DNA of 64,000 bases from Bactericera cockerelli (Eukaryota > Arthropoda > Insecta > Hemiptera > Triozidae), in assembly GCA_024516035.1 (NCBI GenBank), contig CM044964.1, forward strand, positions 14,145,597 to 14,209,596. Reading direction: 5' to 3'. A model generated the notes under the pieces. The model was not told the origin of the DNA. It made no database searches and saw only the letters and a program-made list of their open reading frames with translations. Below, one piece after another: positions 36,166 through 46,769 of the stretch (positions within the stretch are counted from its first letter, which is position 1; each line of letters opens with the position of its first letter). Position numbers and translations under genes: made by a program.

Positions 36166-36420
36166 GCCAGCGTCGATGGCTCGTTAAATACACCAGTTCT
36201 AATAGGCACTGAAATTAAGCAACGTCCATCTAGGTTAGGACTTGGATGGGTCACATTCAAATTGGAATGCTCGCCTCGTGATGCTGGACATTCACTCAGG
36301 CTGGTAAGGTTAATTTGAGTAGCTTATTTGTTTGTTTCCAACGAATGGAAGGTTAAAGCCCCCTTGTGACTGATATGACCATGCAGTTGAAAGCGACTTA
36401 AAACTAAATTTAAATTAAAA
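36166..36420 (+). repeat. 5S-derived SINE (family D) copy
   Basis: The head CAGCGTCGATGGCTCGTTAA, AATACACCAGTTC, CTGAAATTAAGCAACG and GGACTTGGATGGGT follows the order of 5S rRNA including boxes A and C. The body has CACTCAGGCTGGTAAGGTTA and ATATGACCATGCAGTTGAAA. It is more diverged than the copy at 41894. Confidence 0.85.
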
Positions 36421-37237
36421 AGCCAAAGGGCTAAGCTGAACTTCTCTTTAATATAAAATATTAATTCTAATTCTCCGCGATTCATAAACTCATTCAGTCG
36501 TGAATCTGCTGATGTAAAGAAAATGTCAGTGCAGTAATGGCATTTCAGCTATCTGCACAAAAGTGGCGCGATAATGGCTTCCCACTCATTGGGGGGAATT
36601 TCTTTTAACCATTCCTCACAATAAATAGTAGCTTTCACACTTAATTTCTCTATTTTCATTTTTGTACTGCTCGTTTTATAAAATTGCTACCCACTTTCTT
36701 CTGGAAGCTTCGCGATATTTTTGTTTACATTCTATTATCAAATTTTAATGATGGGAAATATTGAAGATTGTATTATTGCATTAGAAATGTATTATCTATT
36801 TTTAAAAACTAACCAACAATTAGTTGATGGTGGTGGTGTGTGGGTGTGTGTGACTGAGTGAGCGAGTGAGTGAGTGAGAAAGAGATAGAGAAAGAAAGAG
36901 AAGAGAGAGAGAAAGAAAGAAAGGGAGAGAGACTTGTGTGTATATAAATTATGGTTTGGTAAAATAATAAATATAGCAAATAACAAAAGTACCTAATGCA
37001 AACCATCATGATGCAGTTTTTTACTTGACGATTAAATGCATCTGGTGCAGCTGAAATCTTGTTTTATTTTTATTTATAAAAAAAAAATAATCGAAAATAT
37101 AATATATAATGCACATGACCCAAGCCCAGCATGCCGTTGAAAATTGAATGCATTATAGATATTATGAGAAGTTGTAATAAATACCTATTATTTATTAATA
37201 GCTATATAATTATTAATAGCTATACATACATTGGTGT

Positions 37238-37505
37238 TCGAGTAGTGAAGGCGCTAGTCTGGTGATCCAGCTAACGTAGGGAACTGTTGGTTCAAATTCC
37301 GCTTTTGACCTCATAGTAATGGAACCTGCTAAAATAGAAAAAAAAATCGAGACAACTCCTGAAAAAAAACTCAAGTCGTTTTTGAGCTATAATGATAAAT
37401 ACAGCGACAGTGGTAGAAGTGCTGAGTCATTCCTCCACTGTCTGGCTACCATCGTTCACGATGATGCCACCCTATGATGATGATGATGATAATAAATAAA
37501 TGTTT
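37238..37505 (+). repeat. tRNA-like SINE with ATG/ATA-rich tail
   Basis: A tRNA-like head (GTAGTGAAGGCGCTAGTCTG; box B-like GTTGGTTCAAATTCC) is followed by a ~180 base body and a GATGATGATGATGATAATAA tail. The body matches no other family in this window. Confidence 0.5.
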
Positions 37506-37977
37506 TAGTTCATTATTATTAATTTATCTATTATCATTTTCAAGTAAATGGTTAGATAGGTTTATATTATTATGAAAAAAAATTATCTAGTCGAATTCTG
37601 AATGTTTTTGGTGCTTTTCCCAAAATCTTGAGGAAGTGATCTGGCTCACACAACCATCTGACTCAAAGTATAAGGACACCTAACTACAGCAGACTCCGTT
37701 TAAAATATTTAAGGGATTAAAGTGTTCTGTTCAACACTTCTCTGAAGTCAGCTGAAAAAAAAAAATACTTGAAAATTTTCTGTCGAGATTTTCTGACACT
37801 TCTCTTGATATTTTCACGTAAAAGAAAATAAACTTACTTTTAATCATTTTCTGTTTTTTTTTTTTTTTTTTTTTTTTTTCCTCTCTTATACAGAGTATCG
37901 TCAGTAGGTACCTAACCATCTCCTTTTCCAACACAATATTTTCTTTAAAACTCTTTATAGTATTTATGTCTTTCTTC

Positions 37978-38184
37978 GTTCCGGTAGCTCACCGGTCATG
38001 GTCAAGGCGTCTGTCTGGTAATCTAGAGGTCGCTGGTTGGAAACCGAGCCGTAACATGACAAGTTATCCTTCCATTTGGGATTATGACTTCAGAATGATA
38101 CGTCTTGGACGTATTGCTGGACAATGGGACTCATTAGTCCTAATCGGACATTGTAAATGTGATATTTCCAATCATTATTATTAA
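37978..38184 (+). repeat. tRNA-headed SINE, family A
   Basis: Head TCCGGTAGCTCACCGGTCAT with box B-like GCTGGTTGGAAACCGAGC, then body ACATGACAAGTTATCCTTCC and ATTTGGGAT, ending in ATTATTATTA. Copies at 55886 (+) and 63571-63787 (-) share this body and an ATT tail. It lies just upstream of the 38249 exon. Confidence 0.85.
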
Positions 38185-38248
38185 GCCTTCATTATGACTG
38201 TAATGAGACTAATGAGTAACAATGACCATTCGATATTTTTCTTTCCAG

Positions 38249-38283
38249 ATTCTACTTTGAACGGTCGAACCGGGGTCTTTTGA
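38249..38283 (+). CDS. Possible alternative short terminal exon, near-duplicate of the 38432 exon
   Basis: CTTTCCAG at 38241-38248 is a good 3' splice site. The exon begins AT-TCT like the exon at 38432 and shares TCTA.TT.GAAC and a downstream TTCCCAG phrase with it. In the matching phase it encodes only STLNGRTGVF and then TGA at 38281. If used, it would end the protein early. It may be a decayed exon duplicate or a real alternative end. Confidence 0.4.
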
Positions 38284-38431
38284 TTCCCAGCCTCCGAACC
38301 AGGAGTGGGTATCACAAACTTCTTTTAAATCCTTAATAGTTTTGATTTTTTATTTATCCATTGTAAATCGCAGTGTTTCCTTCGTTGTATCAACAATACA
38401 TTTTTGATATAAATTTAACTTTTCTTTCCAG

Positions 38432-38536
38432 ATTCTAGTTCGAACCGACGACATCTGGTTCCCAGTGAGTCTGGGAACCTCGTGACGTCACCACTGCTCA
38501 CCTTGAGTGAGACCGAGTCTCCCGACACAAATGAAT
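38432..38536 (+). CDS. Internal exon of an unrecognised gene (105 bp, phase-neutral)
   Basis: The exon lies between TTTCTTTCCAG (38421-38431) and the donor GTGAGT at 38537. It is 105 bases, a multiple of three. It starts with two bases of a split codon and ends with one, so it can be included or skipped without changing frame. The peptide reads SSSNRRHLVPSESGNLVTSP, LLTLSETESPDTNE: polar and probably disordered. Joined to the exon at 39069 the frame stays open to the stop. I do not recognise the protein. Confidence 0.6.
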
Positions 38537-38629
38537 GTGAGTTGAACATTAAATTTTTTATCATTTTTAATTAAATTGAAAGCTACAATATAATTTTTTG
38601 TCCGACCGAAGGGTACAAATACAAAGATA

Positions 38630-38925
38630 CATTAGAAAAAGATGAGTGTTTCACAGCCTTTTTTATTTCGTAGCCATGAAACAGGACCTTCTGTAGACGC
38701 TTGTAGCCTGCCCATCCCGTAGTATGCCTCCGCTCTGACGGGCGAGAAGTGACGGAGTATTTCCCATATAGGTGCTGGGTCAACAAAAGCGCAACGGAAG
38801 GTATTCCTTACAAACAAACCAAATTTTGAATAAATTTGTCAGTGCGGGGGTTTGAACCCGGGACCCTCCGCGTGGCAAGTGAGTGATTACTATTCGTGCG
38901 CTCTTACATATATGTACTTCAGATA
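38630..38925 (-). repeat. SINE family E copy inside an intron
   Basis: The minus-strand head has box B-like GGGTTCAAACCC, the body has GGCATACTACGGGATGGGCA, and the end is TTTCATGGCTACGAAATAAA. It is inserted in antisense in the intron between the 38432 and 39069 exons. Confidence 0.85.
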
Positions 38926-39068
38926 CAACATATTGGAAGGATATATATCTGAAGGTGTTGGAAGGATTATTAGGACTGCCAAGATACATTATTCGTGTCC
39001 CATGATTCAATTGAAGTTTGAAAGTTCATTATTTCACCTACACCCACTGTTATTGTTCTACATTCCAG

Positions 39069-39388
39069 CGCGGCACACCGAGCACCGCCCAGAGCCCCGC
39101 CCCTCCTGCACGCCAAAGCTGCCCCCCTCCCAGCGCCACTCCCTCAAGCTGTCACAGCTGCACGCCATAGACATGGGGGGCGGGGACTCGGACTCCAACT
39201 CGCACTGTGCGCTGCTCGAGTTCCCCTCCCACACGGAAGCATCCAACGTGATCGGGTTCATTCGGGCGAGCTCGGGCGGTAGCGGAAACGGCCGATCGTT
39301 CAGCTCGGGCAATGCGCGAGCATCGCGATCGCTCAACTCAAGGTCGTCCTCGTACGAACTCAGCGACTTGCGCAAGACGCACATGTGA
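39069..39388 (+). CDS. Terminal exon of an unrecognised gene (Ser/Gly-rich C-terminus)
   Basis: The acceptor is TTGTTCTACATTCCAG, ending at 39068. The exon begins with two bases of a split codon and stays open for 105 complete codons to the TGA at 39386-39388. The peptide has a Pro-rich start, LKLSQLHAIDMGGGDSDSNS, then FPSHTEASNVIGFIRAS, a Gly/Ser run and a final YELSDLRKTHM. It is strongly GC-rich (over 60%) against AT-rich surroundings, which supports coding. The phase fits the 105-base exon at 38432 and also the common upstream donor implied for the 13330 exon. No catalytic or transmembrane motif is visible, so it looks like a cytoplasmic regulatory tail. Upstream exons are not identified in this window. 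Confidence 0.65.
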
Positions 39389-41880
39389 CTACGGCGTGTC
39401 TTCGCCGCGTGGTTGCATGACGGCGAAAAGTTCAAGTTTCCGTTCAATGTGAGGGCGCACCCAGACGCGCCCACCGGGGGAGTCAGTGGGGGGAAGGGCG
39501 GAGGGGAGTATCTGGGGGTGAGCACGGAGGAACAGTGATTAGGATAGTACAGGTATTTCTTGGGTTGAGCACTGAGTTACAGAGAAGTTGTGATCCCATA
39601 CAGGCAACGCTTGTAGCGGACGGTGAACGGGCGCGCCTATTTTTAAAAATGTTAGGATGTTCACATTATTTTACATCATTCTTCAAACAAATGAATTTAG
39701 AAATAGCTAAAATGTCAGAAAAAGGCGAGTAACTGAGCACGGATGAGCAAGAAATAGTAGAAGAAAATACGTTTAGTTGTTTACTAAACGTATATTTTTG
39801 CAGGTTCAACTAAAGAATGCTGGGTGAAATAAGGAGGAGCTAAAGAAAATAAACGTAAAAATATTGCTCTTAAAAAAATCAATTAGATGCAAATTCTTGT
39901 GATTGGCGAGTCGTTCGCCCCGGGTCAGGTTGGGTTTTATTTTGATTGAACAGATTTCCTACCCAAGTATTATAGAGCGAAATGTATACCTCTTATTTTG
40001 ATGTGATTGTACGTACTTAGCTTAATCAATAATCATACTTAATGTTTATTCGTGGAACTTTTCCATCAACTGAAGAAGTTTTTTATTGTGGAAACAATAT
40101 TTAATTATGTGTATAATTGTCTATAATCTCTATATTATTATGGTAAAATATTAAATTGTTTATTATTTAAAAATCAGTGTGTCAAAGTTTTCCATCTGTC
40201 TAAAATTTAACTATAAATTGGTATAATATAGAATGTTATTACCAATAACCTACATTTAAATATCAAAATTTATAGAAAAAAATAATAACTATTTTGAAAA
40301 ACAATAAATAATAATATTAATAATATCTATTATTGTGTATTGAGATTAGATAGGTATTTAAATATTAACTAAAATTTATGACACATTGTTTCAGTTCCTA
40401 ATCCTCCACATTCCGTTTAGATTATTTATTTTTTCAACATATCAGGATGGTATTGATTCACACATTACAGACTTTTCTCAGACTCAAACTCAAAATGTTG
40501 AGTACTAAGTTTGAGTTCCGTGTTGGAGAAAAGTCTCATATAAGTTTTATTGCTCTTACACCCATTATGATAATTCTTTTATTGCTCTTTAGTGACACTC
40601 AAGCACTATTATACTTATGTATGTGTACTAATGTACTATTATAAAAAAACCAATGAATTGTTTTGAAACTGATGTTTAAGTGTCACTTTCACTTTAAGAA
40701 CCAAATTTTTGTGCTTATAGCTTGTCTCAATGGTAGTAGTGTCGGGCTGTTTCAATAGTCTTTATAGTAGGTATCTCTAAGATACAAAGTACCCAACAGA
40801 TGTTTTTGATATTATATTTTTCTACCTTTAATACCCATGTCATAAAAACAGCTCATTCAAAATTACATTTACTAACTACAGTAAGATATTAAATTTAGCT
40901 TTAGCAGTGACGAAACCAATTTTAATTCATTATTTTTAGTTCATTCATAGATTTCAAAAGAACCTTTGATTAGTTTCATATTTCAGGCTTCTCAATAGGT
41001 ATGATTGAAAATAAATTTTAGATAGGTACTGATTATGATTGAGCATTTTTTTACGTCATATTTTAATTTAAAAAATAAATAAAAATATTTTTTTTCCAAA
41101 ATTGGTCAAAAATAAGATGTACCGAAAAAATATTTTTTCTTCTCTCTAACAGTCTCAAAAATATGAAGCAAAATAATAGACCTAGTTATGGTGTTATCAG
41201 AATTAACGTTTAAATTTTACAGGATTCCTGTATAACCAACCAGTATAACTTGTACATATTATTATGCTTCCAAAAAATTTCATTGATTTTCTTTTAATAT
41301 AGGTACCCTATATTTGATACTTTAAGTTTAGAGGCTTGGACTAATCTATGTATATTTTGTTTTTCAGAAAGATGCATTTAAAAAATATCGAAAAAGTTGA
41401 CTTTGTTTGTACAATGACTCCTAATTCTCATCTGAGTCTCAGGTCATACTTACGAGTATGTCTATTCATACATTATACTCGGTAGTAAAATATCAACTTT
41501 GTAAAATTTTACAAATACATATATGTATAATGTATATACTATATAATATGAGACACATAGCATAAAGCACCTATCTGGTTCATTGAATTGAAAACAAAAT
41601 ACTATGCATAAAATTTTATGTTCACTATTAAGTTTTTAAAGGGTAGCTCCTCATAGTATGCATAGAATAACTAGCTAGAGGTACATTGTAGTAGGTAAAT
41701 GTATTTTGCATTATGTACAAAAGAAATGTAGGTAAATTGTATATAAACTTGAGACTTTCATACCATGATTGTAAGAAGTAAAAAGCAAATTTAAAATGAA
41801 ATATTACTTGTTTTAAATAATTTTACTTTATTTTCTGTTTCCTACCTATTCATTCTAAATACAATATCCAACATAAATTA
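39389..41880. other. Probable 3' UTR followed by AT-rich DNA
   Basis: GC content falls after about 39640. No further gene, RNA or repeat was recognised up to the 5S-type SINE. Confidence 0.35.
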
Positions 41881-41893
41881 AACATATAAAATA

Positions 41894-42140
41894 GCCAGCG
41901 TCGATGGCATGTTGAATACACCGGTTCCCTTCAGAACACCGAAGTTAAGCGACATCCAGCGAGGTTAAGACTTGGATGGGTGACCATTCAAATTCTAATT
42001 CTCGTGACGCTGGCTTTTCCCGGCCCCACTCAGGCTGGGTGAGGTCAATGTGAGTAGCAGGTTTGTGAGTTTCCTGCGAATGGAGGGTAAAACCCCCGTC
42101 GTGATATGACCATGGCAGTTGAAAGCGACGTTAAACCCCA

Positions 42141-42177
<37 letters not shown>
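41894..42177 (+). repeat. 5S-derived SINE (family D), young full-length copy
   Basis: The head follows 5S rRNA order: GTTGAATACACCGGTTCCC, CACCGAAGTTAAGCGACATC, AAGACTTGGATGGGTGACC (boxes A and C). The body carries CACTCAGGCTGGGTGAGGTC, CCTGCGAATGGAGGGTAAAA, CCCCCGTCGTGATATGACCA and GACGTTAAACCCCACTT, then a poly(A) of 35 bases. A perfect 13-base target duplication AACATATAAAATA flanks it (41881-41893 and 42176-42188), showing recent LINE-driven insertion. Confidence 0.95.
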
Positions 42178-42178
<1 letters not shown>

Positions 42179-42189
42179 ATATAAAATAA

Positions 42190-43920
42190 TAATCTATTTC
42201 GTGTGTGTGTTTGTGTTGGTGTTTCTCGTATTTTAACTGTTGTATTTTGTGTTGCATTTCTGTACGTAAGTGTCGATTGTATTTCAACATTTTTTTTTTT
42301 TTAATTTTTTTTTAAGGAACCATGATTTTTTTATTATATCATTATTGATTTTCTTTATCATATTAAGTAAATTGAAGAAAGTAGATCATTGAGAGGGAAA
42401 GAAAAAAAATTAGGTACTCATGAAAAAAGAAAATGAAAAAGGTACTTCACACTACTTACTTTAACAAAATTATAGATTTGAGCTTGTAGGAATAAAACTT
42501 ATCATTATAAAATGTAAAACGAAATTATCTGAAGTTTGTATGAATTGTGAAAGTAGGTCTAGCATAATTAAACAGACTAACAATATTATAAATTATACAA
42601 TAAAATTATACTCTTGAAAATCAGGTACCTACTTAAACATCATGTTTATTGTATAAGTAGTGCTCAAAGCGCAAGAGAGTTAGTCCCATTATGCCAAAAG
42701 GTATTACGTAAAGTAAAAGTGAAATTCTTATGATAATAATTGAAATTTTCATTTTAATTAATTAACAAGAAGATGCAAAACTTACATGATCTTTGAAAAT
42801 CATTAACAAATTATTTTTAAAATTGAATTAACAAATTTAAAGTATATTCTTATAATTGGTACATATTATTTAAATTAAACCCAATTGTGTTTGGTCTCAA
42901 GACATTAATGTAAAAAAACTTCTGAAGAACCCAATAGAATAATAGATGATAAACTCGTCAGAAAATTTCTGTAATACTGGTATTTTAACATTATTTTATT
43001 TAATTTTCGTCTTTGTCTTTTTAAAAATACCCAATAGTTTTGCTTGATTTTACTTACAGACCTAAAATCATCCATTATTTTGTTTATTTTTTTATGAAAT
43101 ATTTTATTAACAATTTACTAAATAAAATATTGTAAATTTTTGTTCGTTTAAGAGAATACCTAGATTTGCTTCTAATTTTACCTAGCTATATCATTTTTTA
43201 ATTGAATATTTTACTATTATAAAAAGATATTGTAAAATAAAATAGTAATAATAACTATATTGGATGTTATAAATGTTGCTGAATATTGTTTATCTATTCA
43301 TTTTCTATTCTATACTCATCCATTTTTGCGGATTCCTCCTAGTTCTTTTTATTATTATTATTATTATTATTACTAACATCTACACTGAACCTAGTGATAT
43401 AAAACAAGATAGACTTGTAATATGTCACCGATTGGGAATCAAAGTTTTATCATTGTATGAGGCCATGGTTTTGATAATGGGGACTTGTACAGGTACACTT
43501 CTTTCTTATCAGGGATGTCCAATTGGCTAGTTCTTAAATTTTCTTCATTATCCGTCGTCTCCTGGACCGTGGATCTGAAGAAGGTCTGGCAGTCCAAATC
43601 TGTACATGTAAATACAAACTTCAAACATATATGGGCTGTTCATATTTATTATAAAAAGTGTACAGACAGATCTGGACTGTCGGACTAGGACTGGCAGATA
43701 TGGACTGTCGGATCTGATCCGTTTCTTAATTGGTTACACAAAAATGGACTCTCGGATTGCCTTTCCAGTCCATCTGCCAGTCCATCCGTCGGATTGGACT
43801 GGTAGTCCGGATCCGTCAATTTATCTGAACGTATGAAACACCCTAATGACTGCTGTATTAATAGCTATTGCAGGTCTTATCCGGGCTGTATAAATGAACC
43901 GTGCTGTTAGTAATTTACTG
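42190..43920. other. AT-rich intergenic sequence
   Basis: No gene is supported. The GGACTGTCGGATC-rich patch at 43655-43835 is described under findings. Confidence 0.35.
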
Positions 43921-44713
43921 TCTTCTTCACTGCCATAGTTCAACGATAAGGCGGGCACAATTCTGCCCCAGCTTTTCTGTGCCCGCGGTGGCATGGCATT
44001 TTCTAATCAGGTAGTTGAGGTTCCTACTTAGGCGGGCGAGTTGCTTTCCTACGCGAGAGGGGTTCTGCAGAAACCGTGGCCTGAAAAATGAAAGGTGGAC
44101 GTCATAGTGTTGACAAAGTGAAGAAGACTGCCTTGTTATTGTAACAGTCATGATTGCTAGCCTACCCCAAAGCTTTCTGGTAGAGGGTAAATTTGAGGTA
44201 GTAGGTAGAGTTGAGATACGAAGTCAGCAAGTTCAATTCTCGGCTGGGTCCGAGTTTTTCTCAGATTTTTTTTTATAGATTTTTTATGGCATGGATTCCT
44301 TGTGTAGTTTCAGGATAGGTTGACTTTTCTTTCTTTATCTATCTATCTTTTATTAGATTATAGTGGTGCATATCAACATCTATGGTCATATTGGTCATAC
44401 ACACCACTGTAGCTGTAGTAAAGCTACATGAGTTTCTTTCTTTATAATGTTTGTTATTTTCTGTAAATTATACAAGATTTATATGAATTAAATTAGTGTA
44501 TGATTTGCATTATTAAATATAGAGCTATTTATACATAATGATCCAGAAATTTTAGTAACACTTAATGCTATTGAAACCTTCTGAGAAATATAAGATTGGG
44601 ATATATCAATACTTGTACTTGAAAAATTATCTACATCTACATTTTATTAAAACAATAGTGATTAAACCAGCAGTAAGAATAGAACAAAACTGTAATGTCT
44701 GTAACAAAAAAAT

Positions 44714-44795
44714 CGCTGAGGACAGGATTCGAACCTGCGCGGGTAGAACCCATTGGATTTCAAGTCCAACTCCTTAACCACTCGGACACCTCAGC
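44714..44795 (-). tRNA. tRNA-Ser(UGA): tRNA-Ser (UGA anticodon)
   Basis: On the minus strand 82 bases fold as a class II tRNA. The 7 bp acceptor stem is GCTGAGG/CCTCAGC and the discriminator is G. The D-arm contains CCGAGTGGTTAAGG. The anticodon loop is CTTGAAA with anticodon TGA, closed by the stem TTGGA/TCCAA. A variable arm (TGGGTTCTACCCGC) and a T-arm with GGTTCGAATCC follow. A run of seven T directly after the gene fits a Pol III terminator. No intron is seen. It decodes UCA codons. Perfect acceptor pairing and the terminator separate it from the many SINE heads in the window. Confidence 0.96.
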
Positions 44796-45411
44796 TGATG
44801 ATACGGACGACTCACTTTAGAAATACGTGAAGCAGATCTCTGGCGAACTTGTTCTCATGTAGAACACTCATTACGTGGCAGACTTGCACGATAGAACACA
44901 CATCCATGTTACTCTTGCTGAAAATAATAATTCAATCTTATTAATTTACTGTCAATTATTTATCTAATAATGATCATTAGTACAAAAAATATATCTGAAA
45001 ATATTTTTTTATTTGTTTATTGATGAGTAGGTATAAGTAAAAAACTTAATTCCGCAACTGGTTGGTGATCACATCAAAGCAGCTATTCATTTTCCTTCGT
45101 GAGGTATAAGTAGACCACCTTACATCAAATGCATAGGTCCAAAAAATTCTGACCCCACCGGAATTCGAATCTAAGTCACCTGCTTGTATAGTTGCATACC
45201 TACTACCAGTATGCCTATTTCTACATGTTTAAGTTGCTATACACTAGGCCATGGTGACTACTAGTGCTGTTGCTGTATTCATCAACCTGAGGCATCCCAG
45301 AAATCATGCTTCCAAGTAGGCGTTGTCCCATTACAAGCCATGGTTCATATTGGCTGCCTAGTGGTCAATCCTAGACGTACCACATAAACACATTCTCATC
45401 ATCAACTTACC

Positions 45412-45560
45412 TATGTAGATAATGTTCGATGTACTCGTAGACATGGTCATGGTAAAGAAGATTCAGGCCCCCTCCTCCCTCATCATCTTCTAGAGGAAAA
45501 ACTCGATGTCCTCATCAACCTTCTCTCCTACAGAAGTCTTGCCAGAAATATGAATCCCCT
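45412..45560 (-). pseudogene. Possible coding remnant upstream of a good donor
   Basis: On the minus strand a frame reads GLNLLYHDHVYEYIEHYLHR after an acidic Glu/Asp/Gly run and ends at CTACATAG followed by GTAAGT, a strong donor. Just upstream the open frame (GKTSVGEKVDEDIEFFL) is shifted by one base. This may be a decayed exon or chance. It lies downstream of the 46028-46239 exon on the same strand. Confidence 0.25.
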
Positions 45561-45846
45561 ATTTTCCTCTAACTTTCCTCTCTCTTTCTTTAGAGCTCTT
45601 CTGGAACAATCCGTTCCCTCTTTCTTCCTCATCACTGGAATGGTCTACCAAAGGGGTCAATCCAGAATTCCGAGCCTTCACGCTGGAGTTGTGTTGAGTA
45701 GAGTTGTGTTCGCAAGACCTGCTGAAGTAGGTCTATTTGAAGGGGTGTCTTTCGGGATATGACCTGTTTTTGAAGAAGCAGGTGATGGGTTTACGTCAGA
45801 TTCAGATGATGCTGTTCTCGAAGAGACATCTGGTGGATTGGAAGAA

Positions 45847-46018
45847 GGTCACTTGAAGAGATGTCTGTGATGGAAGATCACTTGAAGAGATGTCTGTATG
45901 GAAGAGTCACTTGAAGAGATGTCTGTGATGGAAGAGTCACTTGAAGAGATGTCTGTGATGGAAAGATTGAGCACTTGAAGAGTATTGTCTGTGATGGAAG
46001 AGTCACCATTTAAAGAAA
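45847..46018 (-). repeat. ~30-33 bp minisatellite encoding SITDISSSD repeats
   Basis: Four to five copies of a unit containing CACTTGAAGAGATGTCTGTG and ATGGAAGA. On the minus strand one frame reads repeated SITDISSSDS, another reads SSNPPDVSSRTASSESD beyond the array. The frame changes between copies through single-base indels. It directly follows the Thr-rich exon on the minus strand and may be an expanded, frameshifted extension of it. Confidence 0.6.
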
Positions 46019-46027
46019 CATCCGTTA

Positions 46028-46239
46028 TCAAATTTGAAGGGGTGTCGTGGTATTTGAAGGGGTAACTTCGGTGGTTTCCGTATTATTTGAAGGCGCAACA
46101 GTCGTCGTGTTGGGTCGACGATGCAGGATCAGGTAGGGAAATAGTTTGGTGGCATTGTCGGGCATGGGGACGTTCAGAAGCACGCCCATATTGGTGGCTA
46201 TATTCATGTTGGGGACTTCAGCTGGGATTACAAGGGCCA
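46028..46239 (-). CDS. Thr-rich terminal exon, possibly of a DM4/12-like secreted protein
   Basis: On the minus strand AATCAGTTTTCAG ends at 46240 and gives a 3' splice site. The exon enters with two bases of a split codon and stays open for 69 codons to TGA at 46028-46030. The start reads ALVIPAEVPNMNIATNMGVL and LNVPMPDNATKLFPY. The P-x(5)-N-x(4)-G spacing and the N-x-P that follows recall the N-terminal part of insect DM4/12-type proteins, but this is weak. A Thr/Asn-rich linker with four N-x-T glycosylation sites follows (RRPNTTTVAPSNNTETTEV). Upstream exons were not found. The reading frame may once have continued into the minisatellite at 45847. Confidence 0.4.
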
Positions 46240-46378
46240 CTGAAAACTGATTAATTTCATTATACCATCTGCATTATCACATTAGATGAACACATCATCA
46301 CCGCGCATGAGTACATTAGCTCTTTGAAGCTTCAAAGTTAGAGTAGCTCCTAGAAACTTTCAGCTACAAAAGTTGAAC

Positions 46379-46607
46379 CTAAATTAAATTCTAATAATAG
46401 TTCCAAGTATCATTTTTTTATCGTTATTTCTCTGTTCAACTGATTATCTTTGGCATCGATTAAATCAGGAATCAGTCCCCAGTCTCCTAAATTAAATTCT
46501 AATAATTGTACCAAGTATCATCATTTTATCGTTATTCCTCTGTTCAACTGATTATCTTTGGGATCGATCAAATCAGGAATCAATCCCCAGTCTACTTATA
46601 GTCCTGA
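46379..46607. repeat. Tandem duplication, ~115 bp unit
   Basis: Two copies, each from TAAATTAAATTCTAATAAT through CTGTTCAACTGATTATCTTT to CAATCCCCAGTC, about 93% alike by eye. Confidence 0.85.
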
Positions 46608-46769
46608 TATGGAACACACCACGCTAACCACTCGCTGAGTTTTATACCGCGGGAATTCCCAACTGATAAGATATTGCAATCATCCTTTAACTACTCATTA
46701 GTTATTTCTACTTCCTAGAGTAATATCTGCGTTGTACACAGTTTGTTTACTATAGTTAATAACTTCTAG

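Noticed and set aside
39058..39525. 155-codon minus-strand frame opposite the 39069 exon
   Set aside because: It is the antisense shadow of a GC-rich exon. The plus strand has the acceptor, phase agreement and a stop at the end of the GC-rich part.
41894..42015. A functional 5S rRNA gene
   Set aside because: Only the head resembles 5S, with many changes. It runs into a SINE body and poly(A) and is flanked by a target duplication.
45550..45762. 70-codon plus-strand frame
   Set aside because: No splice or start context; the minus strand shows better coding-like signals in the same interval.
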